From contig NZ_KB891215.1 of the NCBI RefSeq assembly GCF_000373365.1, positions 1 through 64,000 on the forward strand: a stretch of DNA of 64,000 bases, written 5' to 3'. Source of the stretch: Parafrankia discariae (lineage in GTDB: Bacteria; Actinomycetota; Actinomycetes; Frankiales; Frankiaceae). A model generated the notes under the pieces. It did not search any database and was not told the origin of the DNA. It saw only the letters and a program-made list of their open reading frames with translations. Within the stretch, counting starts at the first letter, position 1. The number at the start of each line of letters is the position of its first letter. Position numbers and translations under genes: made by a program. Shown in pieces: positions 23,361-34,045 of the stretch.

Positions 23361-25043
23361 ATGGCGCAGTACGTCTTCCAGATGCGCAAGGCCCGCAAGG
23401 CCCACGGCGACAAGGTGATCCTCGACGACGTCACCCTGGCGTTCCTGCCCGGCGCGAAGATCGGCGTCGTCGGGCCGAACGGCGCCGGAAAGTCGTCGCT
23501 GCTCAAGATCATGGCCGGCCTCGACCACCCGAGCAACGGCGACGCGATCCTGAGCCCCGGCTACACGGTCGGCATGCTCGCGCAGGAGCCGGTGCTCGAC
23601 GAGAACAAGGACGTCCGCGGCAACGTCGAGGACGGTGTCCGTGAGATCCGCGCGGTGCTCGCCCGCTACGAGGAGATCAACGAGAAGATGGCCGCGCCCG
23701 ACGCGGACTTCGACACGCTCCTCGCCGACCAGGCGACGCTGATCGACAAGATCGAGGCGGCGAACGCCTGGGAGCTCGACAGCCAGATCGACCAGGCGAT
23801 GGACGCGCTGCGCCTGCCGCCCGGCGACGCGGCCGTCGCCCCCCTCTCCGGTGGTGAGCGCCGCCGGGTGGCGCTGTGCAAGCTGCTGCTCGAGGCGCCC
23901 GACCTGCTGCTGCTGGACGAGCCGACCAACCACCTCGACGCGGAGAGCGTCGCCTGGCTGGAGCAGCACCTGGCCCGCTACGCCGGGGCGGTGCTGGCCG
24001 TCACCCACGACCGGTACTTCCTCGACAACGTCGCCGGCTGGATCCTCGAGCTCGACCGCGGCCGCGCCCACCCCTACGAGGGCAACTACTCCACCTACCT
24101 GGAGAACAAGGCGTCCCGGCTCAAGGTCGAGGGCCAGAAGGACGCCAAGCGCCGCCGGGCGCTCGCCCAGGAGCTCGAGTGGGTCCGCTCGAACCCGAAG
24201 GCCCGCCAGGCCAAGAGCAAGTCCCGCCTCGCCCGTTACGAGGAGCTGGCCGCCGAGGCGGACAAGGCCAGGCCGCGCGACTTCGAGGAGATCCAGATCC
24301 CGCCCGGCCCACGGCTGGGCAGCCTGGTGATCGAGGCGAAGAAGCTCACCAAGGGCTTCAGCGAGCGGGTGCTCATCGGCGACCTGTCGTTCACGCTGCC
24401 CCGCGGTGGCATCGTCGGCGTGATCGGCCCGAACGGCGTCGGCAAGACCACGCTGTTCACGATGATCGTCGGCCAGGCCTCGCCGGATTCCGGCGAGCTG
24501 CAGATCGGCGAGACCGTCGACATCGCCTACGTGGACCAGTCCCGCGGTGGCCTCGACGCGAAGAAGAACGTGTGGGAGATCGTCTCCGACGGGCTGGACC
24601 ACATCGTCGTCGGGAAGACCGACATCCCGAGCCGGGCGTACGTGTCGTCGTTCGGGTTCAAGGGCCCTGACCAGCAGAAGCCGGTCGGGGTGCTCTCCGG
24701 TGGTGAGCGCAACCGGCTGAACCTGGCGCTGACCCTCAAGCGCGGCGGCAACGTGCTGCTGCTCGACGAGCCGACCAACGACCTGGACGTCGAGACCCTG
24801 CGGTCGCTGGAGGAGGCGCTGCTGGAGTTCCCCGGCTGCGCCGTGGTGGTCTCCCACGACCGGTGGTTCCTGGACCGGGTCGCGACGCACATCCTGGCCT
24901 GGGAGGGCACCGAGGCCGACCCGGCCCGCTGGTTCTGGTACGAGGGCAACTTCGCCGACTACGAGACCAACAAGGTGGAGCGGCTCGGCGCCGACGCGGC
25001 CCGCCCGCACCGGGTGACCTACCGCAAGCTCACCCGCGACTAG
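23361..25043 (+). CDS. ettA: ABC-F protein EttA, translational throttle
   Basis: 560 residues, the usual EttA length. Two ATPase domains: Walker A GPNGAGKSS near 39-47 and GPNGVGKTT near 356; signatures LSGGERRRVAL and LSGGERNRLNL; Walker B LLLLDEPTNHLD and LLLDEPTNDLD. A central linker (about 245-310) with conserved basic residues (RSNPKARQAKSKSRL) matches the EttA P-site tRNA-interaction motif. It gates the ribosome's entry into elongation by sensing ATP/ADP. It is preceded by the DUF1254 gene (divergent). Confidence 0.95.
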   Translation: MAQYVFQMRKARKAHGDKVILDDVTLAFLPGAKIGVVGPNGAGKSSLLKIMAGLDHPSNGDAILSPGYTVGMLAQEPVLDENKDVRGNVEDGVREIRAVLARYEEINEKMAAPDADFDTLLADQATLIDKIEAANAWELDSQIDQAMDALRLPPGDAAVAPLSGGERRRVALCKLLLEAPDLLLLDEPTNHLDAESVAWLEQHLARYAGAVLAVTHDRYFLDNVAGWILELDRGRAHPYEGNYSTYLENKASRLKVEGQKDAKRRRALAQELEWVRSNPKARQAKSKSRLARYEELAAEADKARPRDFEEIQIPPGPRLGSLVIEAKKLTKGFSERVLIGDLSFTLPRGGIVGVIGPNGVGKTTLFTMIVGQASPDSGELQIGETVDIAYVDQSRGGLDAKKNVWEIVSDGLDHIVVGKTDIPSRAYVSSFGFKGPDQQKPVGVLSGGERNRLNLALTLKRGGNVLLLDEPTNDLDVETLRSLEEALLEFPGCAVVVSHDRWFLDRVATHILAWEGTEADPARWFWYEGNFADYETNKVERLGADAARPHRVTYRKLTRD

Positions 25044-25072
25044 CCGCCGCGAAACGACCGGCCGAAACGACC

Positions 25073-25112
25073 GGCGCGGGCCGGGAAGTCCTTCGACTTC
25101 CCGGCCCGCGCC
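25073..25112. terminator. Bidirectional terminator between ettA and glbO
   Basis: An 18-bp perfect stem, GGCGCGGGCCGGGAAGTC (25073-25090) with GACTTCCCGGCCCGCGCC (25095-25112), around a CTTC loop. It lies between two convergent genes. Confidence 0.85.
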
Positions 25113-25147
25113 GCGTCAGGACCGGAGCTCAGCCCGGATCGGCAGGA

Positions 25148-25549
25148 TCAGCCCGGGCGGTTCTGCAGGGAGTTCGCGGCCATCAGCAGGTAGTCCCAGA
25201 GCTGGGCACGGTGTTCCGGGGCGAGACCGAGGCTGTCGACCGCGGATTCCATGATGCGCAGCCAGGCGTCCCGCTCGGCCGGGCCGATCGCGAACGGCAC
25301 GTGCCGCATCCGCAGCCGGGGATGGCCGCGCTGCTCGCTGTACGTGCCCGGCCCGCCCCAGTACTGGATGAGGAACAGCCGCAGCCGCTCCTCGGCCGCC
25401 GCCAGATCCTCGTCGGGGTAGAGCGGCCGGAGCACCGGATCGCTGGCCACCCCCTCGTAGAACCTGGCCACCAACGCGCGGAACGTCGCCTCGCCGCCGA
25501 CGGCCTCGTAGAAGTCTGCGCGCGGTCGCGCGGGTGACGGTTGGTTCAC
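25148..25549 (-). CDS. glbO: Truncated haemoglobin, group II (GlbO-like)
   Basis: 133 residues from GTG 25549. The pattern [42 protein letters not shown], and [14 protein letters not shown] (distal and proximal haem region; His near 83) is typical of group II globins with the Trp in YWGG that binds ligands. Likely role is oxygen or nitric oxide handling. It lies next to the GH13 gene as glbO and aglA do in mycobacteria. Confidence 0.9.
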   Translation of the reverse strand: MNQPSPARPRADFYEAVGGEATFRALVARFYEGVASDPVLRPLYPDEDLAAAEERLRLFLIQYWGGPGTYSEQRGHPRLRMRHVPFAIGPAERDAWLRIMESAVDSLGLAPEHRAQLWDYLLMAANSLQNRPG

Positions 25550-25703
25550 GGGTCCATTCTGCGCCACCGGACGGCCGCCTCCCGGCCCCGGCCCCGGCCC
25601 CGATCGGCCGGACGTCGGGCCCGGTGTCGGTCGTGGCCGGGTCTGCCAAGGTGAGCGGTCCGCCGGGCGGTGGACGTCCACCGGATGCCGGTAGCCGGGT
25701 GGG

Positions 25704-27488
25704 TCAACCCGAACGGGGGATGACCCACGCGGTGGTGTCCGGGGGCAGGACGAGCGTCCCGCCGTGGTAGCCGACGGGCCCGCTGGCCAGCACCAGCCGG
25801 CCGGCGATCTCCAGGCGCACCTCGCCGCGGGTGGCCATCACGCAGGTGAGGGCGCCGGCGGCGGCCGTCCGGTCGAAGGCCAGGCAGTCGGCGGGCAGAT
25901 CGTCCCGCCAGCGGAACCCGGCCGCCGGCTCGGTCCGGAGCTCCGGTTCGGTCTGGAGCTCCGGCTCGGCCTGGCGCCCCGGGCCGGCAGGGAGCCCCGG
26001 CCCGGCCGGGCCGCCGAGGAAGGGCAGCGCGCGGCGCAGGGCCAGCGCGCCGCGGACGAGCACCCTGGTCGACATCGGGTCCACGGCCTGGGCGGACGCG
26101 GTCAGCGACGCCCAGTCGGGCGGTTGCGGGAGCCACGGCTCGGCGGTCCCGGCACTGAACCCGTACGGGGGCGCGTCGCCGGACCACGGAAGGGGCACCC
26201 GCGCGCCGTCCCGGCCCGGTGAGGTGTGGCCGGACCGTTCCCAGACCGGATCCTGGCGGGCCTCGGGCGGGACGTCGACCTGCGGCAGGCCGAGTTCGTC
26301 GCCCTGGTAGAGGTAGACCGTGCCGGGCAGCGCCAGCAGCGTCAGCAGTGCCGCCCGGGCCCGGCGCAGGCCGGTAGCGCCGCCGCCGTAGCGGCTGACC
26401 GGACGGACGACGTCGTGGTTGGCCAGCACCCAGGTCGGCGGCGCGCCCACCGCGGCTGTCGCGGCCCGGGCGGCGTCGATCGCGGCCCGCCAGGCCGGGG
26501 CGGCGAACGGCGCGTACAGCAGCGAGAACGTGAAGGTCAGGTGCAGCTCGTCGGGGCGGACGTACCGGGCCAGGCGCCCCGGGTCGGCGACCCAGGTCTC
26601 GCCGACGAGCACCCGCTGCCGCCCGTCGCGCCGGTCGTGGGCGTCGACGACCGCCCGCCACTCGCGGTAGATCTCGTGGACGCCGTCCTGATCCCACGCG
26701 TGCGGCTCGATCTCCTCCCGGAAGCCGGTCTCCGGCGTCGGCGGCGCGCCGGTCGGATGGTCGCGCAGCCCGCCGTCCTTGACCAGGCCGTGCGAGACGT
26801 CGATCCGGAAGCCGTCGACCCCCCGGTCCAGCCAGAATCGGATGATCTCGGTGTGCGCCGCCCGGACCCGCGGGTGCTCCCAGTTCCAGTCCGGCTGCTC
26901 CGGGGCGAACAGGTGCAGGTACCACTGGCCGTCCGGCACCCGGGTCCAGGCGGGGCCGCCGAACACCGAGACCCAGTTGTTCGGGGGGAGCGCGCCGTCC
27001 GGGCCGCGCCCGTCCCGGAACAGGTAGAGCTCCCGCTCCGGCGCGCCCGGCCCGGCCGCGAGCGCCGCCCGGAAGGCGGGATGCGCGTCGCTGGAATGGT
27101 TCGGGACCAGGTCGACGACGACCTTCAGCCCGGCCGCGCGCGCGTCCCGCAGCAACGCGTCGACGTCCGCCAGGGTGCCGAACAGCGGGTCGACGTCGGT
27201 GTGGTCGGCCACGTCGTAGCCGTGATCGGCCATGGGGGAGCGGTAGAAGGGACTGACCCAGATCCCGTCGACGCCCAGGTCGGCGAGGTCGGGCAGCCGC
27301 CGGCGGATGCCCTCGAGGTCGCCGACCCCGTCGCCGTCGGCGTCGGCGAAGCTGCGGACGTAGACCTCGTACATCACAGCGTCGCGCCACCACGCCGGGT
27401 GGTCGGTTCCCGCGGGCGGCGCGGCCGGGCCGGAACGGCCGCCGGACTGCCCGGGTTCGCCCGCACGGTCTGTGACAACGGGATTCAT
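25704..27488 (-). CDS. aglA: GH13 alpha-glucosidase
   Basis: 594 residues from ATG 27488. GH13 motifs: [20 protein letters not shown] with nucleophile Asp230, LVGETWV with acid/base Glu297, and LANHDVVRP with Asp359. The N-terminal [21 protein letters not shown] is typical of the oligo-1,6-/alpha-glucosidase subfamily; QDPVWERSG is also conserved. A disordered insert near 500-530 repeats ([12 protein letters not shown]). Cytosolic; it releases glucose from alpha-glucans or maltooligosaccharides. Confidence 0.92.
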   Translation of the reverse strand: MNPVVTDRAGEPGQSGGRSGPAAPPAGTDHPAWWRDAVMYEVYVRSFADADGDGVGDLEGIRRRLPDLADLGVDGIWVSPFYRSPMADHGYDVADHTDVDPLFGTLADVDALLRDARAAGLKVVVDLVPNHSSDAHPAFRAALAAGPGAPERELYLFRDGRGPDGALPPNNWVSVFGGPAWTRVPDGQWYLHLFAPEQPDWNWEHPRVRAAHTEIIRFWLDRGVDGFRIDVSHGLVKDGGLRDHPTGAPPTPETGFREEIEPHAWDQDGVHEIYREWRAVVDAHDRRDGRQRVLVGETWVADPGRLARYVRPDELHLTFTFSLLYAPFAAPAWRAAIDAARAATAAVGAPPTWVLANHDVVRPVSRYGGGATGLRRARAALLTLLALPGTVYLYQGDELGLPQVDVPPEARQDPVWERSGHTSPGRDGARVPLPWSGDAPPYGFSAGTAEPWLPQPPDWASLTASAQAVDPMSTRVLVRGALALRRALPFLGGPAGPGLPAGPGRQAEPELQTEPELRTEPAAGFRWRDDLPADCLAFDRTAAAGALTCVMATRGEVRLEIAGRLVLASGPVGYHGGTLVLPPDTTAWVIPRSG

Positions 27489-27658
27489 GGCAGCATCAAA
27501 CCCTCTTGGCGGGCACGAAGTAAACGGGATGCTCCGGTTACGGAAAGTGTCCGTCGAGCGTCTCGCCGGGCGCGATGTCCGACTCCCGAACTACACTTCC
27601 GCGAGTGGATGACGTCACTGTCCGTTATGGTGTGCTTCCTGGGGGTGGATGTGTCCCG

Positions 27659-29860
27659 ATGGGTAAACGTCCCCTCCGTGTTGCGGCCGATCCGGTCGAG
27701 GCATCCGGAGGGGAGAGTCGAGGCCAGGTGATCGACACGGATTCCCACTCGGCGGGCTGGGCCGCCACGACGGCCACGGTCGGCCGTGCCATCGTCCGCG
27801 AGCTGTCGGGCACCCGGCGGCGGCGGCGTGCGCACGTCACCGAGGAGGCGACGCTCGAACAGCTGTCGTTCCTCGCCGACGCGAGCCTGGTCCTGAGCAG
27901 CTCGCTCGACCCACAGCGGATCATCGACATGATCGCCGCCCTGGTGGTGCCCCGGCTGGGGGGCGCGGCCGTGGTCTGGCTGCGCGGGGAGGGCGACTGT
28001 GTCCGGCTGGCCGGCTCGGCCTTCGCCAACCCGAAGGCCGCGGAGTTCGTCCGGGCCGCGATCGACTTCCACCCGCCGACGGTCACCGAGGACATCCCGC
28101 CCGGCGTCGTGATCCGGACCGGCCAGTCGTACTACGTGCCGCGCTACACCGAGGAGGTCGTCCGCCGCCTGTTCCCGGGTGAGGCCGGCGCCCGGTTCTC
28201 CGACGACCTGCGGGCCGGGGCGACCGTCACCGTGCCGATGTACGCCCGCGGGCGGGTGCTCGGCGCGCTCACCGTCAGCCGCCGCGACGACGTCGAGTAC
28301 ACCGCGCTCGACATCCGCCTCATCGAGGAGCTGGCCCGGCGCGGCGGCACCGCGCTCGACAACGCGCAGCTCTTCCGGGACGTCGAGGAGTCCGCGCTGA
28401 CCCTGCAACGCTCGATGCTCCCCGCGCACCCGCCCGCGCTGGACGGCATGGAGATCGCGATGGAGTACCGGCCCGGTACCGCCGGCACCGAGGTCGGCGG
28501 GGACCTCTACGACGTCATCCCGCTGCCCGGCGGGCGGGTCGGGGTGGCCATCGGCGACGTGATGGGCCGCGGCCTGCACGCGGCCGCGGTGATGGGCCAG
28601 CTGCGGGCCGCGCTGCGGGCGTACGCGTTGGAGGACTGGGGCCCCGCCGAGCTGCTGGCCCGGCTCGACCGGGTCGTCGACTCGCTGCCCGGCCTGCAGA
28701 TGGCGACGTCCATGTACGCGGTGTACGACCCCTACTCGGGCCGGATGACGATCGCCAGCGCGGGCCATCCGCCGCCGCTGCTGCTGCTGCCCGACGAGGA
28801 GCCCGACTACCTCGTGCTCGAACCCGGACTCCCACTCGGGACGGGTGAGCAGGGCGTGTTCTCCGAGCTGACCATCTCGCTGCCGCCCGGCTCGGCGTTC
28901 GTGATGTTCACCGACGGCCTGGTCGAGTCCCGGCGCCGGCCGCTCGCGGACGGCCTGGAGCACCTGCGGTCGGGCCTGGGCGAGCAGATGGCCCGTCCGC
29001 GCGCTGTTCGGGCGTTCCTCTCGTCCTCGGGCGCCGCGCCTGAGGACACGCCGCCCACCGCCGCCGAGCCCGCCGAATCCGCTGTGTCCGCCGCGTCAAC
29101 CCCGTCGACCGCGTCGACCGCGGGTGATCCGTCGGTATCCGCCGTGCCGCCGGCGGCCGGCGGGCCCGCGGTGGCCGGCGGGGCCACCGCCGCCCCGGAG
29201 CGGCGGATCCGGGAGCGGCGCTCGGGCCGGGACCGCCGTGGCGGCTACCGCAGGACGCGGGGCAGCGGCGACCGCCGCCGCGCCGGCGGTGGCTTCGCGG
29301 CCCGCAGCTGGTCCGGGCCGGACGCGGTGAGCGGCAGCGGGTCGGGCCCGAGCGAGGAGACCGCCCGGACCCTGCTCGAGCGCTGCCTGCTGGCCGCGGA
29401 CCTCCCGCCGCGCACGGACGACGACATCGCGCTGCTCGCGCTGATCACCCGGCCGCTACGCCCGCCGCTGCTCCAGCTCGCGCTGCCGGCCGTCGCCGCG
29501 TCGGCCGGGCAGGCCCGCACGGCCGTCCGGCACTCGCTGCTCGACGCCGGGATCGGCTCACTCGACGACGCGATCCTGCTGGTCAGCGAGGTGGTCACCA
29601 ACGCGGTGCTGCACGCGCGCAGCGATCTCGTGCTGCGGGCCACGCTGGAGCCCGGGCGGCTGCGGGTGAGCGTCGAGGACAGAGAGGGCACCGCCCTGCC
29701 CCGGCCCGGCGGCAGCTCCCAGAACGATCCGGAGGCCGAGCACGGCTGGGGCCTGCTCCTCGTCGAGGCACTCGCACAGGCCTGGGGCGTCGAGACGACG
29801 CCGGACGGCAAGCGCGTCTGGTTCGAGATGGAGATCCCCGACGAGGCCGACCACACCTGA
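27659..29860 (+). CDS. SpoIIE-type PP2C phosphatase with GAF and anti-sigma kinase domains
   Basis: About 733 residues from ATG 27659 (GGGGGTGGA upstream); an earlier in-frame ATG at 27575 would add 28. Order: GAF (about 60-215, LEQLSFLADASLVLS), SpoIIE PP2C (about 240-440, EVGGDLYDVIPLPGG, MATSMYAVYD, FTDGLVES), an Ala/Pro/Ser linker with an Arg-rich patch (about 450-560), and an RsbW-like HATPase (about 620-730, LLVSEVVTNAVLHA). It dephosphorylates an anti-anti-sigma factor and can phosphorylate or bind it, controlling a stress sigma factor. Both activities in one protein is a common actinobacterial form. Confidence 0.88.
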   Translation: MGKRPLRVAADPVEASGGESRGQVIDTDSHSAGWAATTATVGRAIVRELSGTRRRRRAHVTEEATLEQLSFLADASLVLSSSLDPQRIIDMIAALVVPRLGGAAVVWLRGEGDCVRLAGSAFANPKAAEFVRAAIDFHPPTVTEDIPPGVVIRTGQSYYVPRYTEEVVRRLFPGEAGARFSDDLRAGATVTVPMYARGRVLGALTVSRRDDVEYTALDIRLIEELARRGGTALDNAQLFRDVEESALTLQRSMLPAHPPALDGMEIAMEYRPGTAGTEVGGDLYDVIPLPGGRVGVAIGDVMGRGLHAAAVMGQLRAALRAYALEDWGPAELLARLDRVVDSLPGLQMATSMYAVYDPYSGRMTIASAGHPPPLLLLPDEEPDYLVLEPGLPLGTGEQGVFSELTISLPPGSAFVMFTDGLVESRRRPLADGLEHLRSGLGEQMARPRAVRAFLSSSGAAPEDTPPTAAEPAESAVSAASTPSTASTAGDPSVSAVPPAAGGPAVAGGATAAPERRIRERRSGRDRRGGYRRTRGSGDRRRAGGGFAARSWSGPDAVSGSGSGPSEETARTLLERCLLAADLPPRTDDDIALLALITRPLRPPLLQLALPAVAASAGQARTAVRHSLLDAGIGSLDDAILLVSEVVTNAVLHARSDLVLRATLEPGRLRVSVEDREGTALPRPGGSSQNDPEAEHGWGLLLVEALAQAWGVETTPDGKRVWFEMEIPDEADHT

Positions 29861-29906
29861 GCCGGCGGGCGTCGTCCACCGGCGGGCGACGCGCGCCGAG
29901 GCCCGG

Positions 29907-31529
29907 TCACCGGTCGGCCGGCGTCGCCGGCGGGCCGACCGGCGTCGCCGGGGGAGTGGACTCGGCCCGGCGGACGATGGTCCGCAGCATTCCGCCGAAG
30001 ACCACGGCGTGGAACGGGCTGACGGCCCGCCAGTAGAGGTGACCCGGCAGCCCGCGAGGCAGGAACAGCGCCCGCTGCCGGTAGACTGTCGCGCCGTCGG
30101 GGCCACCGCCCGGCTCGACGCGCAGCTCGAGCCAGGCGTGGCCGGGCAGCCTCATCTCGGCACGCAGCCGCAGCAGCCGGCCGGGGACCATCTCCTCGAC
30201 CCGCCACAGGTCGATCGCCTCGCCGGTACGCAGATGGGCGGGATCGCGCCGGCCGCGACGGTGCCCGACCCCGCCGACGAGAATGTCGAGCCACCCACGC
30301 GCCGACCAGGCCAGCGGCCAGCTGTACCAGCCGTTCTCGCCGCCGATCCCCTCGACGACCCGCCACAGGCGGTCCGCCGGCGCGGCGACGGCCGTCGACC
30401 GCTCGTCGGTGCACAGCGAGCTCCCGGCCCAGGCCGGATCGGTCGGGACGGGCTCCCCCGGCGGAGCGGCGCCGGGCAGGACCCCGTCGGACGAGTGGCC
30501 GGACGACCCGTTGGACGGGTGGCCGGCCAGGTAGGCGGTGACCTCGGGGAACGGCGCGGCGATCGGGCTGCCCGGCCAGACCGCCGTCGACCACCGGGTC
30601 TCCACCGCCCGGTCGCGGACCCGCGCCAGCGCGTAGGCGACCGCGGTCTCGAACGGCAGCAGCCCCTTGGGAGGGTCCGGCACCCAGCGTGCGATGTCGT
30701 GCTCGCCGACGACGACCTCCGACCGCAGCGAGCGGACCAGCGGGCGCGCGATCGCCTTGGGGACCGGCGTCACCAGTCCGACCCACAGTGACGACAGGCC
30801 GGGGGAGAGCACCGGCACGCGGATGATCACCCGGCGGCGCAGGCCCTCCACCGCGGCGAAACGCTGCATCATGTCGGCGTAGGTCAGGACGTCCGGGCCG
30901 CCGATGTCGAACGAGCGGTTGATCTCGGCCGGCAGCCGCAGACATCCGAGCAGGTAGTGCAGCACGTCCCGGACGGCGATCGGCTGGATGCGGGTCCGCA
31001 CCCAGCGCGGGGTGAGCATCACCGGCAGCCGTTCGGTGAGGTGGCGCAGCATCTCGAACGACGCGCTGCCGCTGCCGATGATGATCGCGGCGCGCAGCAC
31101 GACCGTCGGCACCCCGGAGTCGAGCAGGATCCGCGCGACCTCCTGCCGGGACGCCAGATGCGCCGACAGGCCGACGCCGGTGGTCGGGCTCAGCCCGCCC
31201 AGGTAGATGATCCGGCGCACGCCGGCGACCCGTGCCGCCCGCGCGAAGGCCTCGGCCGCCCGGCGGTCGACGGCCGAGAAGTCGCCGCCGGTGTCGATCG
31301 AGTGGATCAGGTAGTAGGCGACGTCGACGCCCTCCATCGCCGCGGGCAGCGACGCGGGGTCGAGGGCGTCGGCGCGGACCACCTCGACGTCGGGGAGCCG
31401 GGCCCAGTCGACGTCGGCCAGCCGGGCCGGATCACGGGTCATGCAGCGGACGAGATGGCCCTGGCGGAGCAGGCGGGGAGCCAGCCGACCGCCGATGTAC
31501 CCGGTCGCACCGGTGACGAGTATGCGCAC
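29907..31529 (-). CDS. SDR-like NAD(P)-binding protein with DUF2867-like domain
   Basis: 540 residues from ATG 31529. N-terminal Rossmann fold: ILVTGATGYIGGRLAPRLL, atypical SDR with YYLIHS and RIIYLGG. The C-terminal part (about 370-520: GENGWYSWPLAWSARGWLD, then DLWRVEEMVPGRLLRLRAE) resembles DUF2867. Actinobacterial proteins of this fusion have no settled role. Its C-terminus ends in a repeated PPATP segment. Confidence 0.85.
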   Translation of the reverse strand: MRILVTGATGYIGGRLAPRLLRQGHLVRCMTRDPARLADVDWARLPDVEVVRADALDPASLPAAMEGVDVAYYLIHSIDTGGDFSAVDRRAAEAFARAARVAGVRRIIYLGGLSPTTGVGLSAHLASRQEVARILLDSGVPTVVLRAAIIIGSGSASFEMLRHLTERLPVMLTPRWVRTRIQPIAVRDVLHYLLGCLRLPAEINRSFDIGGPDVLTYADMMQRFAAVEGLRRRVIIRVPVLSPGLSSLWVGLVTPVPKAIARPLVRSLRSEVVVGEHDIARWVPDPPKGLLPFETAVAYALARVRDRAVETRWSTAVWPGSPIAAPFPEVTAYLAGHPSNGSSGHSSDGVLPGAAPPGEPVPTDPAWAGSSLCTDERSTAVAAPADRLWRVVEGIGGENGWYSWPLAWSARGWLDILVGGVGHRRGRRDPAHLRTGEAIDLWRVEEMVPGRLLRLRAEMRLPGHAWLELRVEPGGGPDGATVYRQRALFLPRGLPGHLYWRAVSPFHAVVFGGMLRTIVRRAESTPPATPVGPPATPADR

Positions 31530-31638
31530 CCCGGGTACCTGCCCCGGCCCGGCGGCGGGTACCGCCCGGCGACCGGGTGGGACGGGCCAGGCGGGCCGGG
31601 ACCGGTCGGGTGGGCCGGGACGGTTCAGACGGGCCGGG

Positions 31639-32160
31639 TCAGGCGCTCGCGGCCTCGGAGACGTCCGCCACCGTGCTCAGGTACCGCGACCACCGCGGGT
31701 CCATCCGCCGGGACCCCAGAATGCGCCAGGCGGCTCCGCTCGGCGCTCTGGGCGCCGTGCGAAGCCGCCAACCGAGGTCCGCGACGGCCCGGTCGGCTTT
31801 GACGTGGTTGCAGCGGCCACAGGCCGCCACGACGTTCTCCCATACGTGCGGACCGCCCCGGGAACGGGGGATCACGTGGTCAAGGGACGTGGCCGGGGCG
31901 TTGCAGTACACGCACCGGTGATGGTCGCGCGCCAGCACGCCCTTGCGGGTGAGCGGAATCTGTGAACGGTAGGGCACGCGCACGAACCGCGCCAGCCTGA
32001 CGACGATCGGAACCTCGACGGCGGCCGTCGACGAACGCAGCACCTGGCCGGCGGATTCGACCATCACGGCCTTGTCGGTGAGAACGAGCACCAGTGCTCT
32101 TCTTTGTGACACCACGCACAGAGGCTCGTACGTGGCATTGAGAACCAGCGCCTCTGCCAC
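31639..32160 (-). CDS. HNH endonuclease domain protein
   Basis: 173 residues from GTG 32160 with AGGAGG upstream. HNH motif: CVYCNAPATSLDHVIPRSRGG, then WENVVAACGRCNHVKADR; cysteines at CxxC and CxxC bind zinc. The N-terminal ALVLNATYEPLCVVSQRRAL is typical of the widespread actinobacterial HNH family that lies near the same core genes as in mycobacteria. Substrate unknown; not linked to a restriction partner here. Confidence 0.9.
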   Translation of the reverse strand: MAEALVLNATYEPLCVVSQRRALVLVLTDKAVMVESAGQVLRSSTAAVEVPIVVRLARFVRVPYRSQIPLTRKGVLARDHHRCVYCNAPATSLDHVIPRSRGGPHVWENVVAACGRCNHVKADRAVADLGWRLRTAPRAPSGAAWRILGSRRMDPRWSRYLSTVADVSEAASA

Positions 32161-32722
32161 GCGCCGACCTCCTGCCCACCCGAGGGTCCTCGCGGACCGT
32201 CCTACCCAGCGTCTCCGGTGACAATGGACAGTCAACCTTCTTCGGCGGCAGAACGCGAGCCTGTTTGCATGGTCATCAGTCCCGGCAAAGCGCCGATGTG
32301 CATATCCGGTGCGGTTTGTGACGAACAACAACCTGATTCGACCGTGTGTCGTGACCATAAAATCACGGCGTGTGACGGCCTGTCGGTCGTGTCCGTGTGT
32401 GGCCGACCCGGGGGTGCCCGCCGGTCCGAACCCACCGATGGGCGAGACTGTCAAGGTCGACTCGGCGCCGCGCCAGCCGCCCGCACCAGCGGGGCGCCGC
32501 CGGGGGATGGGTGCCGGCCGCCTCGCCGCGGCCCGGCCGGGGGGCTTCCAGACGCACACGGCGCCCGATCGGCGTCGATCCGACTGAGAGACCTGCTTAC
32601 GGAGGATGGCCGACGTTGTGCCCATCTCGCGTGTCCCGTTCGGCTCTGTCCGGTTCGGCGGCGTGCCCGCCGAACCGGTCGCGGCCGGGCCGCCCCCCGG
32701 GGTCCTGGGTGGCTAGCCGTCC
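32161..32722. other. Divergent intergenic region (562 bp)
   Basis: No gene is supported. It separates the HNH and MscS genes and is less GC-rich near 32290-32370, where promoters for one or both genes may lie. An inverted GTGA..TCAC pair (CGTGACCATAAAATCACG, 32349-32366) is visible there. Confidence 0.5.
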
Positions 32723-33961
32723 GTGCTGGCTCAGCCGATGATCCCGATGCTCGGCGCGATCCTGGCGCCCACCGCGGCACCGACGGCCGCCGCGACGGTC
32801 TCGCCCGGCCCCGTGCCCTCGGTGCCGGTCTCGCCCAGCCCGACGACGGATCTCGTCTCGATCGAGAGCGTCGCGAACGCGCTGCGGGACGCCTGCGGCA
32901 CCGACCCCGGCCTCATGTGCCGGACCGTGTACGACGTCACGGGCAGTAACTATCTTGCCTCCGGTGCCGAGGTGTTCCTCGGCACACCGATCAAGATTCT
33001 GCTGATTCTGCTGTTCGCGATGGTGATCCGGACGCTGCTGCACCGGTTCATCCGGCGGACCACCGAACGGGCCGCCTCGGGGCGCAGCACCGGCCTGCTG
33101 CGCGGGCTGCGGTCGAACACCTTGCTGGGCGCATTCGGTGATCCGACGGTTCTGCTCGAGCGGCGGCGGCAGCGCGCCGGAACCGTCGGATCGCTGCTGC
33201 GCAGCGTGACATCAATCTTTGTGTTCGGGATGGCTTTCCTCACGATCCTCGGCGAGCTCGGCCTGAATCTCGCCCCGATCGTGGCCAGCGCCGGAGTGCT
33301 CGGCATCGCGGTCGGTTTCGGCGCGCAGAACCTCGTGCGTGACTTCCTGTCGGGCATGTTCATGCTGCTGGAGGACCAGTACGGCGTCGGTGACGTGATC
33401 GACGTCGGCCCGGTCTCGGGCACCGTCGAGGCGGTGAGCCTGCGGATGACGCGGCTGCGCGACGTCGAGGGGACGGTCTGGTACGTCCGCAACGGCGAGA
33501 TCACCCGGGTCGGTAACAAGAGCCAACAGTGGGCACGCACAGTTCTCGACGTGCCGCTCGACTACGACACCGAGGTCGCCGCCGCGAAACGGGTGCTCGT
33601 CCGGACGGCCGACAATCTGTGGAAGGACGAGGCCTGGTCGGGCCTGATCCTGGCCGAGCCGGAGGTCTGGGGCATGGAGACCATGACCGCGGACGGCTAC
33701 ACGCTGCGGATCGCCATCAAGACCCAGCCGCTCAAGCAGTGGGACGTCGCCCGCGAGCTGCGGGAGCGGGTCCGGGCGTCGCTCGGCCGGGCCGGGATCG
33801 AGCTCGGCTCCGTCCAGCGCAGCGAGGTCGTGGTCGTGGACGATGACGACGACGACGAGGCCGGGAGCTCCGAGGAGGACACTCCGGCCCCGGGCACGGA
33901 CGATCTGCCCGCGCCCAGGATCGATCCGCCCGCACCGGCCCGTTCCGGGCACAGCGCCTGA
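32723..33961 (+). CDS. MscS-family mechanosensitive channel
   Basis: 412 residues from GTG 32723. Three hydrophobic segments (about 85-110, 160-185, 195-215); the pore helix and following domain show SAGVLGIAVGFGAQNLVRDFLSG and YGVGDVIDVG, the MscS core. It releases solutes on hypo-osmotic shock. The C-terminus ends with an Asp/Glu-rich, Pro-rich tail (VVVDDDDDDEAG), unusually acidic. Confidence 0.92.
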   Translation: MLAQPMIPMLGAILAPTAAPTAAATVSPGPVPSVPVSPSPTTDLVSIESVANALRDACGTDPGLMCRTVYDVTGSNYLASGAEVFLGTPIKILLILLFAMVIRTLLHRFIRRTTERAASGRSTGLLRGLRSNTLLGAFGDPTVLLERRRQRAGTVGSLLRSVTSIFVFGMAFLTILGELGLNLAPIVASAGVLGIAVGFGAQNLVRDFLSGMFMLLEDQYGVGDVIDVGPVSGTVEAVSLRMTRLRDVEGTVWYVRNGEITRVGNKSQQWARTVLDVPLDYDTEVAAAKRVLVRTADNLWKDEAWSGLILAEPEVWGMETMTADGYTLRIAIKTQPLKQWDVARELRERVRASLGRAGIELGSVQRSEVVVVDDDDDDEAGSSEEDTPAPGTDDLPAPRIDPPAPARSGHSA

Positions 33962-34045
33962 AGCGGGGCTGAGGATCCGGCAAGGTCTTGCTGAGATGCG
34001 CGTCCGGAGCCTAGAACTGTCGGGCGAGCGGGGCAGACTGGGGCC